Origin: Phocaeicola barnesiae DSM 18169 = JCM 13652
GTDB lineage: Bacteria; Bacteroidota; Bacteroidia; Bacteroidales; Bacteroidaceae
NCBI RefSeq assembly: GCF_000374585.1
Contig: NZ_KB894658.1
Span: 1-64,000 of the forward strand
Length of the DNA: 64,000 nucleotides
Direction: 5' to 3'
Position numbers and translations under genes: made by a program. Shown one piece after another: positions 45,090 to 55,833 of the stretch (positions within the stretch are counted from its first letter, which is position 1; each line of letters starts with the position of its first letter). The notes below the pieces were generated by a model. The model was not told where the DNA came from and ran no database searches. It saw only the letters and a list, made by a program, of their open reading frames with translations.

Positions 45090-45764
45090 ATGGGGCGTAT
45101 TTCTCTTACCAAACGGAAACTGTTGGTTGTCCTCGCCTATTTTCTTATTTACTTTGTATGGGGGTCAACCTATTACTTCATCGGGGTGGCTCTGCGTGAG
45201 ATTCCGACTTTTTTACTGGGAGCCCTGCGTTTTTCCGTTGCGGGGATCCTGTTACTGGCAATATGTGTGTGTCGTGGGGAAAAAGTGTTGTATCTGCAGC
45301 TTATCCGGCGTTCAGCAGTGAGCGGTATTGTCCTGCTGTTTGTGGATATGGCCGTCATCATGTTGGCCCAACGCTATGTAAGCAGCAGTCTGGTGGCTAT
45401 TGTCGCCTCGTCCACAGCAATCTGGATCATGCTGCTTGATGTCCCTTCCTGGAAAAAATTTTTTCGGACTCCGACCACCGTCCTTGGCATGCTGGCCGGA
45501 TTTATCGGCGTAGGGATGCTTTACATGGAACAGTTGAGTCTGGAAACCGGATCGGCCGTTCACAGTGAATACGGTATCCTGATTCTGATAGGTGGTTGTA
45601 TTTCCTGGGCTTTAGGAACGCTGTATGCAAAATACCGCTCTTCAGGAGCCGAAGAGGTTAATGCTTTTGCCGGATCGGCATGGCAGATGCTCTCTGCCAG
45701 CGCATTGTTCTGGATATGTTCTCTGGCCATAGGAGAATGCAAACTCTCCACTGGCTGTATATGA
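45090..45764 (+). CDS. EamA/DMT transporter, C-terminally truncated
   Basis: The product has about seven transmembrane helices (LLVVLAYFLIYFVWGSTYYF starts the first EamA repeat; YGILILIGGCISWALGTLYA the second) and stops at ~225 aa, short of the usual ~290-300. The last native-looking residues are ICSLAIGE. The sequence then runs into a partial amidohydrolase at about 45740-45752, so one deletion has joined the two genes. Transport activity is doubtful. Confidence 0.75.
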   Translation: MGRISLTKRKLLVVLAYFLIYFVWGSTYYFIGVALREIPTFLLGALRFSVAGILLLAICVCRGEKVLYLQLIRRSAVSGIVLLFVDMAVIMLAQRYVSSSLVAIVASSTAIWIMLLDVPSWKKFFRTPTTVLGMLAGFIGVGMLYMEQLSLETGSAVHSEYGILILIGGCISWALGTLYAKYRSSGAEEVNAFAGSAWQMLSASALFWICSLAIGECKLSTGCI

Positions 45765-46200
45765 ATATCCGGCAGAGACGACACGCGCAGTCATTAACAT
45801 GATCTCAAGGAATGTCCTGTCCCGTTATTCGGACGTGAAGTTTGTAGTTCCCCACTGTGGCTCTTTTCTGCCACTAGCCATCCCGCGTATGAAAGCTGTC
45901 CATCCGGCGATGGTATCAAAAGGATTCATGCAGGAAATCGACTGGGAAGCCAACCTCCGGAATCTTTATTACGACCTGGCAGGTGCTGCAACTCCCGAAG
46001 TGGTGCGCACATTGCTGGCCATAACAACCCCTGACCATCTGCTTTACGGGTCAGATTATCCGTATCAACCAGATTGGGTATTGAAGGCCGGATTGGAACG
46101 GATGCGTGTATGGATGTCAGAAGATCCGTCTCTCGTATCTCTACTGTCTAGAATTTTATATGGAAATGCAGTAACTCTATTTGTTGATAAATCTTGGTAA
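45753..46200 (+). pseudogene. Amidohydrolase (decarboxylase-type) C-terminal fragment
   Basis: From about 45753 the frame reads YEYPAETTRAVINMISRNVL, FVVPHCGSFLPLAIPRM, YYDLAGAATPEVV, LLYGSDYPYQPDWV, the C-terminal third of the amidohydrolase 2 family (ACMSD/gamma-resorcylate decarboxylase group). The N-terminal metal-binding part is missing. The first Met in this frame is at 45799. It is the other half of the deletion scar with the EamA gene. Confidence 0.75.
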
Positions 46201-46203
46201 AAT

Positions 46204-46842
46204 ATGGACAGACGAGTTTTCTTGAAATGTTCAGCCTCAGCGGCAGCAACTGTATTGTTATCCTCAGTAGCAACAGCCGATGAATTGTTTAATGAAAATA
46301 AAGATAAAATGAAGATCGTAGTATTGACAGGAAGCCCCCGCCGGAACGACAACACGAATTATCTTGCAGACCGCTTCATTGCAGGGGCACAAGAGAAGGG
46401 ACATTCTGTGTTCCGTTTTGATTGCGCCGCCCATAAAGTCAATGGCTGTATGGCTTGCAACCGTTGCGGTATGGACGGTGATTGTGTGCTGAAAGATGAT
46501 TTCAGTATTGTACGTCCTCATCTGCTGGAGGCAGATATGGTAGTATTTGTAACCCCGATGTTTTATTTCGGATTCTCTGCGCAGATCAAGAGTGTCATAG
46601 ACAGGTTCTACGCCATTAACGGGAGAATAAAAGGAGCTCCCAAGAAGACCGCTTTCCTGATGGCATACGCCAATAGTGCGTATAAGGATGCTGAAGCCAT
46701 GCGAGTTCATTACTCTACTTTGGCAGATTATCTTGGCTGGAGAGATATGGGGTCTGTCATAGCTCCTGGTGTATGGACTGCCGGTTCCATAAGAAATACA
46801 ACATATGGAGAAGAAGCCTACCGGCTCGGAAGAAGTTTGTAA
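46204..46842 (+). CDS. Tat-exported NADPH-dependent FMN reductase-like flavoprotein
   Basis: A twin-arginine signal (MDRRVFLKCSASAAATVLLS) precedes a flavodoxin-like FMN reductase domain: IVVLTGSPRRNDNTNYLADR (FMN phosphate loop), CMACNRCGMDGDC (Cys set as in iron-sulfur flavoproteins), and VFVTPMFYFGFSAQIKSVID. Tat export suggests that it is folded with FMN before translocation. It starts 3 bp after the amidohydrolase fragment. It is a plausible redox partner for the exported flavodoxins. Confidence 0.85.
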   Translation: MDRRVFLKCSASAAATVLLSSVATADELFNENKDKMKIVVLTGSPRRNDNTNYLADRFIAGAQEKGHSVFRFDCAAHKVNGCMACNRCGMDGDCVLKDDFSIVRPHLLEADMVVFVTPMFYFGFSAQIKSVIDRFYAINGRIKGAPKKTAFLMAYANSAYKDAEAMRVHYSTLADYLGWRDMGSVIAPGVWTAGSIRNTTYGEEAYRLGRSL

Positions 46843-46860
46843 TAATTAAAAACTATCAGC

Positions 46861-49009
<2,149 letters not shown>

Positions 49010-49088
49010 ACTTGAATACAGAAGCAAAGTTTGGCTTTTGACAGGTTTTACAAATAAACTTATAAATCAATTCAAATAAGAAATACAT

Positions 49089-49769
49089 ATGAAGAAGTTA
49101 TTTTATATTCTGCTGGCAGCAGGGCTATTTTTCGGGTTTACATCTTGTGAAGATGATGAGCCTGTAACCGACCAGCCTCAGACTGAAACCCCTGAAAATG
49201 GAGGAGAAGATGATGAAAACGGGAATAATGATCCCGAGAATCCCAATCCTGTAGAGGGAGACATCCTTGTCGTTTATTACAGCTTCACGAACAACACGCA
49301 CACGATTGTGACGGATCTGCTGACACAAATAGATGCAGATGTTGTCCGCGTGGAACCGGCAGAGAAAGGATTGGATTACGCTGCGAACAATTATGCCATA
49401 GGCAGTGCCCTGATTGCCGCCATCCGTGAAAATCCGAATGACGTCTCTTCCTATCCGGCTATCGATCCAGTGGACGTTGAACTTGAGAACTACGCTACGG
49501 TGATTGTAGCGGCACCCCTCTGGTGGAGCAATATGGCGGCTCCGTTGCAGACCTTCCTGTTCAACCACGGAAGCGAGATGGCAGGAAAGAATATCGGGCT
49601 GATTGTGTCCAGTGCCAGCAGCGGCATCAGTGGTGTCGAAGCGGATGCCAAACGTCTTATCCCGGAGGGCAATTTCCTGACCCCGAGCCTTTGGATCCGT
49701 TCTTCCCAGACGTCCAATTGTCATGCGATGACCGCTGAATGGCTGAAAAATACAGGTTTGATTGAATAA
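49089..49769 (+). CDS. Flavodoxin lipoprotein
   Basis: A lipoprotein signal (MKKLFYILLAAGLFFGFTSC) and an acidic linker anchor a flavodoxin domain outside the inner membrane: ILVVYYSFTNNTHTIVTDLL, VIVAAPLWWSNMAAPLQTFL, GLIVSSASSGISGVEADAKR. It is a close paralogue of the flavodoxin at 33593 but has no sorting domain. No clear TAnnTTTG box is seen in the 79-bp gap upstream, so it is probably co-transcribed with the AKR. Confidence 0.86.
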   Translation: MKKLFYILLAAGLFFGFTSCEDDEPVTDQPQTETPENGGEDDENGNNDPENPNPVEGDILVVYYSFTNNTHTIVTDLLTQIDADVVRVEPAEKGLDYAANNYAIGSALIAAIRENPNDVSSYPAIDPVDVELENYATVIVAAPLWWSNMAAPLQTFLFNHGSEMAGKNIGLIVSSASSGISGVEADAKRLIPEGNFLTPSLWIRSSQTSNCHAMTAEWLKNTGLIE

Positions 49770-49780
49770 AAGAATTTATA

Positions 49781-50452
49781 ATGAAACCATATGTTATTTG
49801 CCACATGGTGGCTTCCATTGACGGCAGGATTGACTGTTCGATGGTAGACAAAATCAGCGGAGAAGAATATTATACCGCATTGGAACAACTGGATTGCCCC
49901 TCTTTATTGGAAGGACGGGTAACCATGGAACATTATAACGCCGCCAAAGAACCGTTCGTCCCGACAGAGTATGAACCAGTTGGTCAACCCTCCGTATATA
50001 TTGCAGAAGAATCGGATGCCTATATGGTATCTGTTGATACGTTAGGACATTTACGATGGAACTCGAACCGTATTGATGATGTACCGTTGGTTTGTATTGT
50101 CAGCGAAAGAGTTTCTAAGGAATATCTGGAGATGTTACGTAAACAGGGAATATCATGGATTGCCGTAGGAAATGAAAATATTGATTTGGATACGGCCATG
50201 AATATACTGTATGAACAATTTCATGTCAAGCGTTTAGCTCTATTGGGAGGAGGTCATATCAACGGAGGATTCTTGCAGGCCGGACTGATCGATGAGGTCA
50301 GTCTGCTGGTAGCACCTGGAATAGATGGCCGAAAAAACGGAACCGCCGTCTTTGATGGAATAGGAGGAGATGACCGCCTGCCGGTGCATCTTCACCTGAC
50401 CAGCGTGGAAAGATTGGAGAATGATGTAATCTGGCTGCGCTACAGGCTATAA
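49781..50452 (+). CDS. RibD C-terminal/dihydrofolate reductase-like protein
   Basis: The 223-aa product matches the RibD C-terminal (DHFR-fold) reductase family: VICHMVASIDGRIDCSMVDK at the start, CPSLLEGRVTMEHYN, VKRLALLGGGHINGGFLQAG (NADPH-binding glycine loop) and DEVSLLVAPGIDG. Stand-alone members reduce diverse carbonyl substrates with NADPH. It lies 11 bp after the flavodoxin lipoprotein gene and is the last gene before island promoter 5. Confidence 0.85.
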   Translation: MKPYVICHMVASIDGRIDCSMVDKISGEEYYTALEQLDCPSLLEGRVTMEHYNAAKEPFVPTEYEPVGQPSVYIAEESDAYMVSVDTLGHLRWNSNRIDDVPLVCIVSERVSKEYLEMLRKQGISWIAVGNENIDLDTAMNILYEQFHVKRLALLGGGHINGGFLQAGLIDEVSLLVAPGIDGRKNGTAVFDGIGGDDRLPVHLHLTSVERLENDVIWLRYRL

Positions 50453-50463
50453 TCCCATGATAC

Positions 50464-50520
50464 GGGGAATTTAATCGGTATTTAGGGTAGCTTGCTCCCT
50501 TTTCGAATTTACTACTTTTG
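50464..50520 (+). promoter_or_regulatory. Island promoter 5: 28-bp element (weaker) plus -7 box
   Basis: At the predicted place, 21 bp before the -7 box TACTTTTG (50513-50520), the segment 50464-50491 keeps the 5' GGG, the core AATCGGTA and the TA near its 3' end. It is the most divergent of the five. It would drive the DUF1893-TonB receptor-DUF362-membrane-TatA operon. Confidence 0.6.
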
Positions 50521-50530
50521 AGAAAAGAAA

Positions 50531-50956
50531 ATGAAAGCAGGTCGTATGGACGATTTAATACAATTACTGCATGAAGGAAAGCATTCTCTGGTCGTTGCAA
50601 ATGGTGAAGTTTGCACATTCAATGGTCGTGGTGTCATCGATCTGTATCATTTGTTGCAAGATGATCCGGGCTTCTTGTATGAAGCATCCATCGCAGATAA
50701 AGTCGTGGGTAAGGCCGCTGCGGCACTGTTGGCTTTGGCAAAGGTCAAAGAGGTGTATGCGGATGTCATCAGTCGGCCTGCCCTTGACTTGCTTTCAAAA
50801 ACCGATATAAAGATAAGTTATGGAGTTGTAGCCCCGCATATTATCAATCGGACTGCTACCAGATGGTGTCCGTTGGAAACCCGCTGCTTTGATTGTGCTA
50901 CGCCTGAGGAGTGTTTTCACCAGATAGAGGCATTCTATAAACAAATAAATGATTAA
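50531..50956 (+). CDS. DUF1893 protein
   Basis: The product matches the small DUF1893 family: LHEGKHSLVVANGEVCTFNG, GVIDLYHLLQDDP, ADKVVGKAAAALLALAKVKE, and a C-terminal Cys set (WCPLETRCFDCATPEEC) that could bind metal. Known relatives share a cytidine-deaminase-like fold, but their function is unknown. A second Met at 50546 (MDDLIQLL) fits the family start better and leaves a longer leader after the promoter. It is the first gene of operon 5. Confidence 0.8.
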   Translation: MKAGRMDDLIQLLHEGKHSLVVANGEVCTFNGRGVIDLYHLLQDDPGFLYEASIADKVVGKAAAALLALAKVKEVYADVISRPALDLLSKTDIKISYGVVAPHIINRTATRWCPLETRCFDCATPEECFHQIEAFYKQIND

Positions 50957-50974
50957 CAAACAGATACATTATAA

Positions 50975-52888
50975 ATGAAGATAAGAAAGTCTTATTTGTC
51001 AATTGCTTTGATGGCCCTTACCGTCCAGACGGGAATGGCTCAGGAACAAAAACGGGACTCCCTTGATACAGGGAAGGTATATGAAATCGGAGAAGTTGTG
51101 GTTACCGGCACCCGTAATGAAACGGATGTCCGACATCTGTCCCAAACCGTGTCTGTAGTGAACCGCAGCAAAATAGACCAGGCCTTGCAACCCTCGCTAC
51201 TGCCGGTGCTGACAGAACAGATTCCCGGCCTGTTCGTAACCTCACGCGGAGTGATGGGCTACGGTGTGTCGGGTGGCGCGGCAGGAAGTATTTCACTCCG
51301 TGGATTGAGTGGCGGAACAGCCCGGTTGATGGTAATGATTGACGGCCATCCCCAATATGCCGGCATTTTCGGCCATCCGATAGCCGATGCCTATCAGTCA
51401 TTCCTTGCCGAGCGGGTGGAAGTTCTGCGGGGGCCGGCTTCGGTCCTCTACGGCTCGAACGCCATGGGCGGCGTCATCAACATCGTAACGCGTAAGATGC
51501 AGGAGGACGGCGTAAAGACGAACCTTCGCGCCGGGTACGGTTCCTGGAATACACTCGAAACGGAGCTGACCAACCGCATCCGGAAAGGGCGTTTTTCCAG
51601 CGTCGTTTCCGGTTCATATAACCGCACGGACGGGCACCGTGCAGACATGGGCTTCGAGCAGTACGGCGGCTATGCAAAACTGGGCTATGAAGTGACGGAT
51701 AACTGGAATCTGCGGGGCGATGTGAATGTGACCCATTTCAACGCCTCCTATCCCGGCCCGGTTGATGCACCGCTGCTCGACGGCGACCAGCGCATCACAC
51801 GAGGCATGACCTCGTTTGCCGTGGAGAACCGGTATGAAAAGACCTCGGGAGCCGTCAGCTTCTTCTACAACTGGGGCGACCACTGGATCAACGACGGATA
51901 TACCCCCTCCGAGGGTGAAACACCGCAGGATGACCGCTTCCTGTCGCATGACGACATGATGGGCGTGTCGCTCTACCAGAGTGCGCGGTTTTTCAAGGGC
52001 AACCGCATCACCGTGGGCTTCGACTGGTTCCGTTATGGAGGCCGTGCATGGAACGAATATGTGAGCGGGGAGCAGGCCGGTACGACTTCCGATCTGGTGG
52101 ACAAGCACGAAGACGAGCTGGCCGGATATATTGACTTCCGCCAAGACATCGGTTCCTGGCTGACCTTCAACGTCGGGCTTCGTGCAGACCATCACTCCCG
52201 CATCGGATTGGAGTGGATGCCGCAGGCCGGACTGGCCTTCCATCTCCCGCACGCCATCGAGCTGAAGGCCTCCGCCTCGAAAGGATTCCGTTATCCGATC
52301 CTGCGCGAGATGTACATGTTCCCGCCGCAGAACCCCGATTTGCTGCCGGAGTCGATGTGGAACTACGAGCTGGCCTTTTCGCAGCGTCTGATGGAGGGGC
52401 GGCTGACCTACGGCGTGAACCTCTTCTACATAGACGGGAAGAATCTTATTCAGACCCTTCCGAATCCCAACGGCAGCGGTATGTTGAACCAGAACTCGGG
52501 AGCAATCAAAAATACCGGCGTGGAGGTGCAGGCGGCGTACCGTATCGACCGCCACTGGTCGGTGGACGGGAACTACAGCTTCCTGCACATGGAAAATCCG
52601 GTCATTGCTGCCCCCGAGCATAAACTGTACGCCGGAGCCAATTTCTCACATGGGCGATGGAACGTCTCCACCGGAGTGCAATACATAGCCGATTTGTTTA
52701 CTGCCGTTGGCGACCAACCCGAGACCGAGGATTTTGTGTTATGGAATCTCCGTGCCTCTTTCCGCGCATGTAAATGGTTGGATATTTGGGCGCGTGGTGA
52801 GAACCTGCTGGCTCAGGAATATGAAATCAATGCCGGCTATCCCATGCCGAGAGCAACGGTTATGGCCGGATTTAATTTAAGCTTTTGA
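50975..52888 (+). CDS. TonB-dependent outer-membrane receptor
   Basis: The 637-aa protein has a signal peptide (MKIRKSYLSIALMALTVQTGMA), a TonB-box-like segment (EIGEVVVTGTRNETD), a plug domain (about 50-160: GGAAGSISLRGLSGGTARLM, VEVLRGPASVLYGSNAMGGV) and a beta-barrel ending in the aromatic ATVMAGFNLSF. It imports a scarce ligand; size and plan resemble BtuB/siderophore receptors, not SusC. It links the redox island to uptake of a substrate or cofactor across the outer membrane. Confidence 0.93.
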   Translation: MKIRKSYLSIALMALTVQTGMAQEQKRDSLDTGKVYEIGEVVVTGTRNETDVRHLSQTVSVVNRSKIDQALQPSLLPVLTEQIPGLFVTSRGVMGYGVSGGAAGSISLRGLSGGTARLMVMIDGHPQYAGIFGHPIADAYQSFLAERVEVLRGPASVLYGSNAMGGVINIVTRKMQEDGVKTNLRAGYGSWNTLETELTNRIRKGRFSSVVSGSYNRTDGHRADMGFEQYGGYAKLGYEVTDNWNLRGDVNVTHFNASYPGPVDAPLLDGDQRITRGMTSFAVENRYEKTSGAVSFFYNWGDHWINDGYTPSEGETPQDDRFLSHDDMMGVSLYQSARFFKGNRITVGFDWFRYGGRAWNEYVSGEQAGTTSDLVDKHEDELAGYIDFRQDIGSWLTFNVGLRADHHSRIGLEWMPQAGLAFHLPHAIELKASASKGFRYPILREMYMFPPQNPDLLPESMWNYELAFSQRLMEGRLTYGVNLFYIDGKNLIQTLPNPNGSGMLNQNSGAIKNTGVEVQAAYRIDRHWSVDGNYSFLHMENPVIAAPEHKLYAGANFSHGRWNVSTGVQYIADLFTAVGDQPETEDFVLWNLRASFRACKWLDIWARGENLLAQEYEINAGYPMPRATVMAGFNLSF

Positions 52889-52909
52889 AACATTTAATAC
52901 GTTACCAAT

Positions 52910-53890
52910 ATGAAAAGTAGTTTTTTAACCATGATGTTTGCAATCTTGTTTGCCACATCAGGTTGTGCCCAGGCACAAAATGAGCAGGAACCAGCCCGGC
53001 CGGAAACACCTGCGACAGAGGAGAACCTTCCGAAAGTATATTTCTACAAAGAGATTTCCTCGGAGAATCTGGTGAAAATCTATGAAGCTCTCGGACGTGA
53101 AGCCAAAGGCCGGGTAGCCGTAAAACTCTCGACGGGTGAACCGGGAGGCCACAATTTCCTGCAACCGGCTTTGATCAAGGATCTGGTGCAAAAAGTAAAC
53201 GGTACCATTGTGGAGTGCAACACAGCCTACGGCGGAGGTCGTGCCAATACGGAAAGCCACCTCAAGGCAGCTGCCGACCATGGGTTTACGGCCATCGCTA
53301 CGGTTGACATTATGGATGCGGAAGGCGAAACGGAGCTTACAGTAACCGGGGGCAAACACCTTACCCGTGATATTGTGGGCAAGAATTATCTCAACTACGA
53401 TTTCACGATTATCCTGTCCCACTTCAAGGGCCATGCGATGGGTGGATTCGGCGGAGCTATAAAGAACATGTCCATCGGCATTGCTTCGTCCAATGGCAAA
53501 CGTCTGATCCACTCCGCAGGAACCAGTACTACAAGTTGGGGAAGTCCAGCTCAGGATGATTTTCTGGAGTCAATGGCAGAAGCCGCCAAAGCGGTTGCAG
53601 ACCATTGCGGAGGGAATATTTTGTATATCAGCGTAGCTAACAACCTCTCGGTAGATTGTGATTGTGACTCTTCACCGGCAGATCCCGAGATGGGCGATAT
53701 TGGTATTCTTGCTTCTCTCGACCCGGTTGCGCTTGACAGGGCCTGTACCGATTTGGTACGTTCATCAGAGGATCACGGGAAAATTCATCTGATTGAGCGT
53801 ATTGATTCACGCCACGGGATGCATACGCTGGATCATGCCGAATCACTCGGAATGGGAAGTCAGAAATATGAATTGGTTGAACTTGATTAA
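52910..53890 (+). CDS. DUF362 lipoprotein
   Basis: The signal peptide ends in a lipobox-like ATSGC. The body matches DUF362: VAVKLSTGEPGGHNFLQPAL, GKNYLNYDFTIILSHFKGHA, GGFGGAIKNMSIGIASSNGK, VDCDCDSSPADPEMGDIGIL and LDPVALDRACTDLV. Many DUF362 proteins carry ferredoxin domains; this one does not, but its CDCDS segment could bind metal. It is 21 bp after the receptor gene. Confidence 0.85.
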   Translation: MKSSFLTMMFAILFATSGCAQAQNEQEPARPETPATEENLPKVYFYKEISSENLVKIYEALGREAKGRVAVKLSTGEPGGHNFLQPALIKDLVQKVNGTIVECNTAYGGGRANTESHLKAAADHGFTAIATVDIMDAEGETELTVTGGKHLTRDIVGKNYLNYDFTIILSHFKGHAMGGFGGAIKNMSIGIASSNGKRLIHSAGTSTTSWGSPAQDDFLESMAEAAKAVADHCGGNILYISVANNLSVDCDCDSSPADPEMGDIGILASLDPVALDRACTDLVRSSEDHGKIHLIERIDSRHGMHTLDHAESLGMGSQKYELVELD

Positions 53891-53901
53891 ATTATTATTT
53901 T

Positions 53902-54411
53902 ATGGAAGCAGTAATTAAACTCTATTCATTAGGGTATAAACAAGCGAAAACGTACTTGGCGGCTGCGCTTTTCACCTTGGGGAATATGATTGTCCCCCAG
54001 CTTTGCCATACGGTTCATATGGGAGGTCTGACCTGGCTGCCTATCTATCTTTTCACATTGATAGGTGCCTATAAATATGGCTGGCGCGTTGGTCTGTTGA
54101 CGGCAATAGCCTCGCCATTGCTCAATTCCGTACTTTTCGGAATGCCTGCATTGTCTTCATTGCCGGCTATTCTGCTTAAATCTGTCTTGCTTGCAGGAAT
54201 AGCAGGATATACGGCACATAGATTTCAAAAGATATCTGTCTTTCTGATGCTCGTGGTGGTATTGGGTTATCAGCTATTAGGAACATTGGGAGAATGGCTG
54301 TTGAAGGGAGATTTTTATATGGCATCACAAGATTTCCGTATCGGCATTCCGGGAATGCTCATACAGATTTTCGGTGGATATTTGTTTGTTAAATACTTAA
54401 TACATAAATAA
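53902..54411 (+). CDS. Integral membrane protein, ECF S-component-like
   Basis: This 169-aa protein has about five to six hydrophobic helices (YLAAALFTLGNMIVPQLCHT, WLPIYLFTLIGAYKYGWRVG, VFLMLVVVLGYQLLGTLGEW), a pattern like substrate-binding S components of ECF transporters. No ECF ATPase genes are nearby, so it would have to share an energising module. Next to a TonB receptor it could take the imported ligand across the inner membrane. Its stop overlaps the tatA start by one base. Confidence 0.7.
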   Translation: MEAVIKLYSLGYKQAKTYLAAALFTLGNMIVPQLCHTVHMGGLTWLPIYLFTLIGAYKYGWRVGLLTAIASPLLNSVLFGMPALSSLPAILLKSVLLAGIAGYTAHRFQKISVFLMLVVVLGYQLLGTLGEWLLKGDFYMASQDFRIGIPGMLIQIFGGYLFVKYLIHK

Positions 54412-54602
54412 TGATGTTTGGAATTGGTACACAAGAAATTATTTTTATCATACTGATTGTTCTTCTATTCTTTGGAGGGAAGAAGATTCCGGAACTGATG
54501 AAAGGCATAGGTAAAGGTGTCCGCAGTTTTAAGGAAGGTATGAATGGGATTGAAAAAGAATTGGATGTGAAAGAAAACAATTCTTCCACAAAAAATGAAT
54601 GA
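54411..54602 (+). CDS. tatA: TatA/MttA-type twin-arginine translocase subunit
   Basis: The 63-aa protein has the TatA plan: a short N-terminal membrane helix (QEIIFIILIVLLFF) followed directly by the amphipathic helix FGGKKIPELMKGIGKGVRSF and the KEG motif. TatA forms the pore-like assembly for folded Tat substrates. The same island encodes three proteins with twin-arginine signals (31245, 32268, 46204), so it is probably their dedicated subunit. No tatC is in the window. A second ATG at 54414 is an equally good start. Confidence 0.9.
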   Translation: MMFGIGTQEIIFIILIVLLFFGGKKIPELMKGIGKGVRSFKEGMNGIEKELDVKENNSSTKNE

Positions 54603-54680
54603 AAATGAGGAGAGACCATGCAGAAAACCGACATGACATTTTGGGAGCGTAGCTTCGCATTATTTACATATTGAATTAGA

Positions 54681-54727
54681 AACAGCGTTTGAATAGTGAT
54701 TGAATACTATTCAAACGCTGTTTTTAT
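54681..54727 (+). terminator. Terminator after tatA
   Basis: A 17-bp perfect stem (54681-54697 with 54706-54722), 8-nt loop and trailing T-run end operon 5. Confidence 0.88.
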
Positions 54728-54763
54728 AATATCCATTTTTAGGGCATCTCTTATTTTGCAAAT

Positions 54764-54837
54764 CTCACATTTTGATTTGTACTAATAAATGTAAATTACT
54801 CACATTTTGATTTGATTGAATCTCACATTTTGTTTTG
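54764..54837 (+). repeat. Three copies of a 16-bp A/T-rich repeat
   Basis: CTCACATTTTGATTTG occurs at 54764-54779 and 54799-54814, with a one-base variant at 54822-54837. They lie between the operon 5 terminator and the right att-like repeat and may be arm-type protein-binding sites of the former element. Confidence 0.5.
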
Positions 54838-54920
54838 AGGTTTGTAAATGCTTCTTTCAATTTAGTGGTCTTTTTTGCCTTCGAAAAAAGTCCCACGAAT
54901 AAGTCCTGTCTTTATTGCCG

Positions 54921-55027
54921 TATTCCGTCGAATACGGCCGGGTAGGGGAATAAAAAAAGTTCTGAAAATCTGTTGATTCTCAGAACTTCTCTGCATTTTG
55001 CCTTACAACGTTGTACACCCTCAGGGA
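54921..55027 (-). repeat. Right 107-bp direct repeat: tRNA-Lys 3' end and terminator (att-like)
   Basis: This is the partner of 27234-27340 (four mismatches, no gaps). It runs from the last 14 nt of the intact tRNA-Lys through the tRNA operon terminator (hairpin AGTTCTGA/TCAGAACT with a T7 tail on the minus strand). With the left copy it brackets the redox island. Confidence 0.8.
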
Positions 55028-55086
55028 TTCGAACCCTGGACCCACTGATTAAGAGTCAGTTGCTCTACCAACTGAGCTAAGAGTGC
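55014..55086 (-). tRNA. tRNA-Lys (CTT)
   Basis: A 73-nt cloverleaf with acceptor GCACTCT/AGGGTGT, D arm, anticodon loop CTCTTAA (CTT) and T loop TTCGAAT. CCA is not encoded. It is the last tRNA of a five-gene minus-strand cluster and the apparent integration target of the island. Confidence 0.95.
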
Positions 55087-55095
55087 ATACATTCG

Positions 55096-55167
55096 AGGTT
55101 CCTGGCGGATTCGAACCGCCGTACACGGTTTTGCAGACCGCTGACTAAGCCACTCATCCAAGGAACC
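55096..55167 (-). tRNA. tRNA-Cys (GCA), copy 1
   Basis: A 72-nt cloverleaf with acceptor GGTTCCT/AGGAACC, anticodon loop CTGCAAA (GCA), T loop TTCGAAT and discriminator U, as usual for Cys. Confidence 0.93.
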
Positions 55168-55202
55168 GTTTCGCCTATAAATTGTCAAACTTCCCGAATT
55201 TG

Positions 55203-55275
55203 TACACCCTCAGGGATTCGAACCCTGGACCCACTGATTAAGAGTCAGTTGCTCTACCAACTGAGCTAAGAGTGC
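55203..55275 (-). tRNA. tRNA-Lys (CTT), copy 2
   Basis: Identical to the tRNA-Lys at 55014-55086. Together with the adjacent tRNA-Cys it is part of a 189-bp tandem duplication. Confidence 0.95.
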
Positions 55276-55284
55276 ATACATTCG

Positions 55285-55356
55285 AGGTTCCTGGCGGATT
55301 CGAACCGCCGTACACGGTTTTGCAGACCGCTGACTAAGCCACTCATCCAAGGAACC
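55285..55356 (-). tRNA. tRNA-Cys (GCA), copy 2
   Basis: Identical to copy 1 and at the same 9-bp distance from its tRNA-Lys. Confidence 0.93.
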
Positions 55357-55382
55357 GTTTCGGTTACATTTGTTTTTGGTGG

Positions 55383-55454
55383 AGGTTCCTGGCGGATTCG
55401 AACCGCCGTACACGGTTTTGCAGACCGCTGACTAAGCCACTCATCCAAGGAACC
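55383..55454 (-). tRNA. tRNA-Cys (GCA), copy 3
   Basis: The first tRNA of the cluster in transcription order, identical to the other two Cys copies, separated by a different 26-bp spacer. Confidence 0.93.
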
Positions 55455-55567
55455 TTTTTCCTTTTAACAACTGTTTTTCTCAATTGCGATGCAAAGGTAC
55501 AGCTTTTTTTTGATTCTGCAAGTCTTCAGACGAAAAAAATGCAGCTTTTTTAAACAAAAGTGGAGGA

Positions 55568-55613
55568 TAAAAAAGAATCAGCAAAGCCTGTTTTAACAGT
55601 TTTTGCTGATTCT
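55568..55613 (-). terminator. Terminator of the feo operon
   Basis: AGAATCAGCAAA (55574-55585) pairs with TTTGCTGATTCT (55602-55613). On the minus strand the stem is followed by T6. Confidence 0.8.
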
Positions 55614-55633
55614 GAATAGGTTATCCATGGGAC

Positions 55634-55819
55634 TCATTTACCTTGAGTGGAACAAACTTTTTTTGCTCCTGCGGCTTTGGGACATCCGGAACAACCGCAT
55701 CCGCAACCGGAACGGGGCTTATCGCCTTTCCGGAAGAACTGGAGCAGGTTTCTGCCTGCATACAGCAGGCAACCCGTCGTAATCAATGCCACGATGATAT
55801 CTTGTATTCCTACGTTCAT
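55634..55819 (-). CDS. FeoB-associated Cys-rich membrane protein
   Basis: This 61-aa protein has one transmembrane helix (DIIVALITTGCLLYAGRNLL) and a Cys cluster CGCGCSGC followed by a Lys-rich tail, the hallmark of the small partner that follows feoB in many anaerobes and helps ferrous iron uptake. The start at 55819 (MNVGIQD) is chosen because the membrane helix follows directly. It lies 14 bp after feoAB. Confidence 0.88.
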   Translation of the reverse strand: MNVGIQDIIVALITTGCLLYAGRNLLQFFRKGDKPRSGCGCGCSGCPKAAGAKKVCSTQGK

Positions 55820-55833
55820 GGTTATCGATGGTT

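Noticed and set aside
51614..52621. A 335-codon open frame on the minus strand
   Set aside because: It lies inside the TonB-dependent receptor gene in antisense, with His/Val-rich composition and no promoter.
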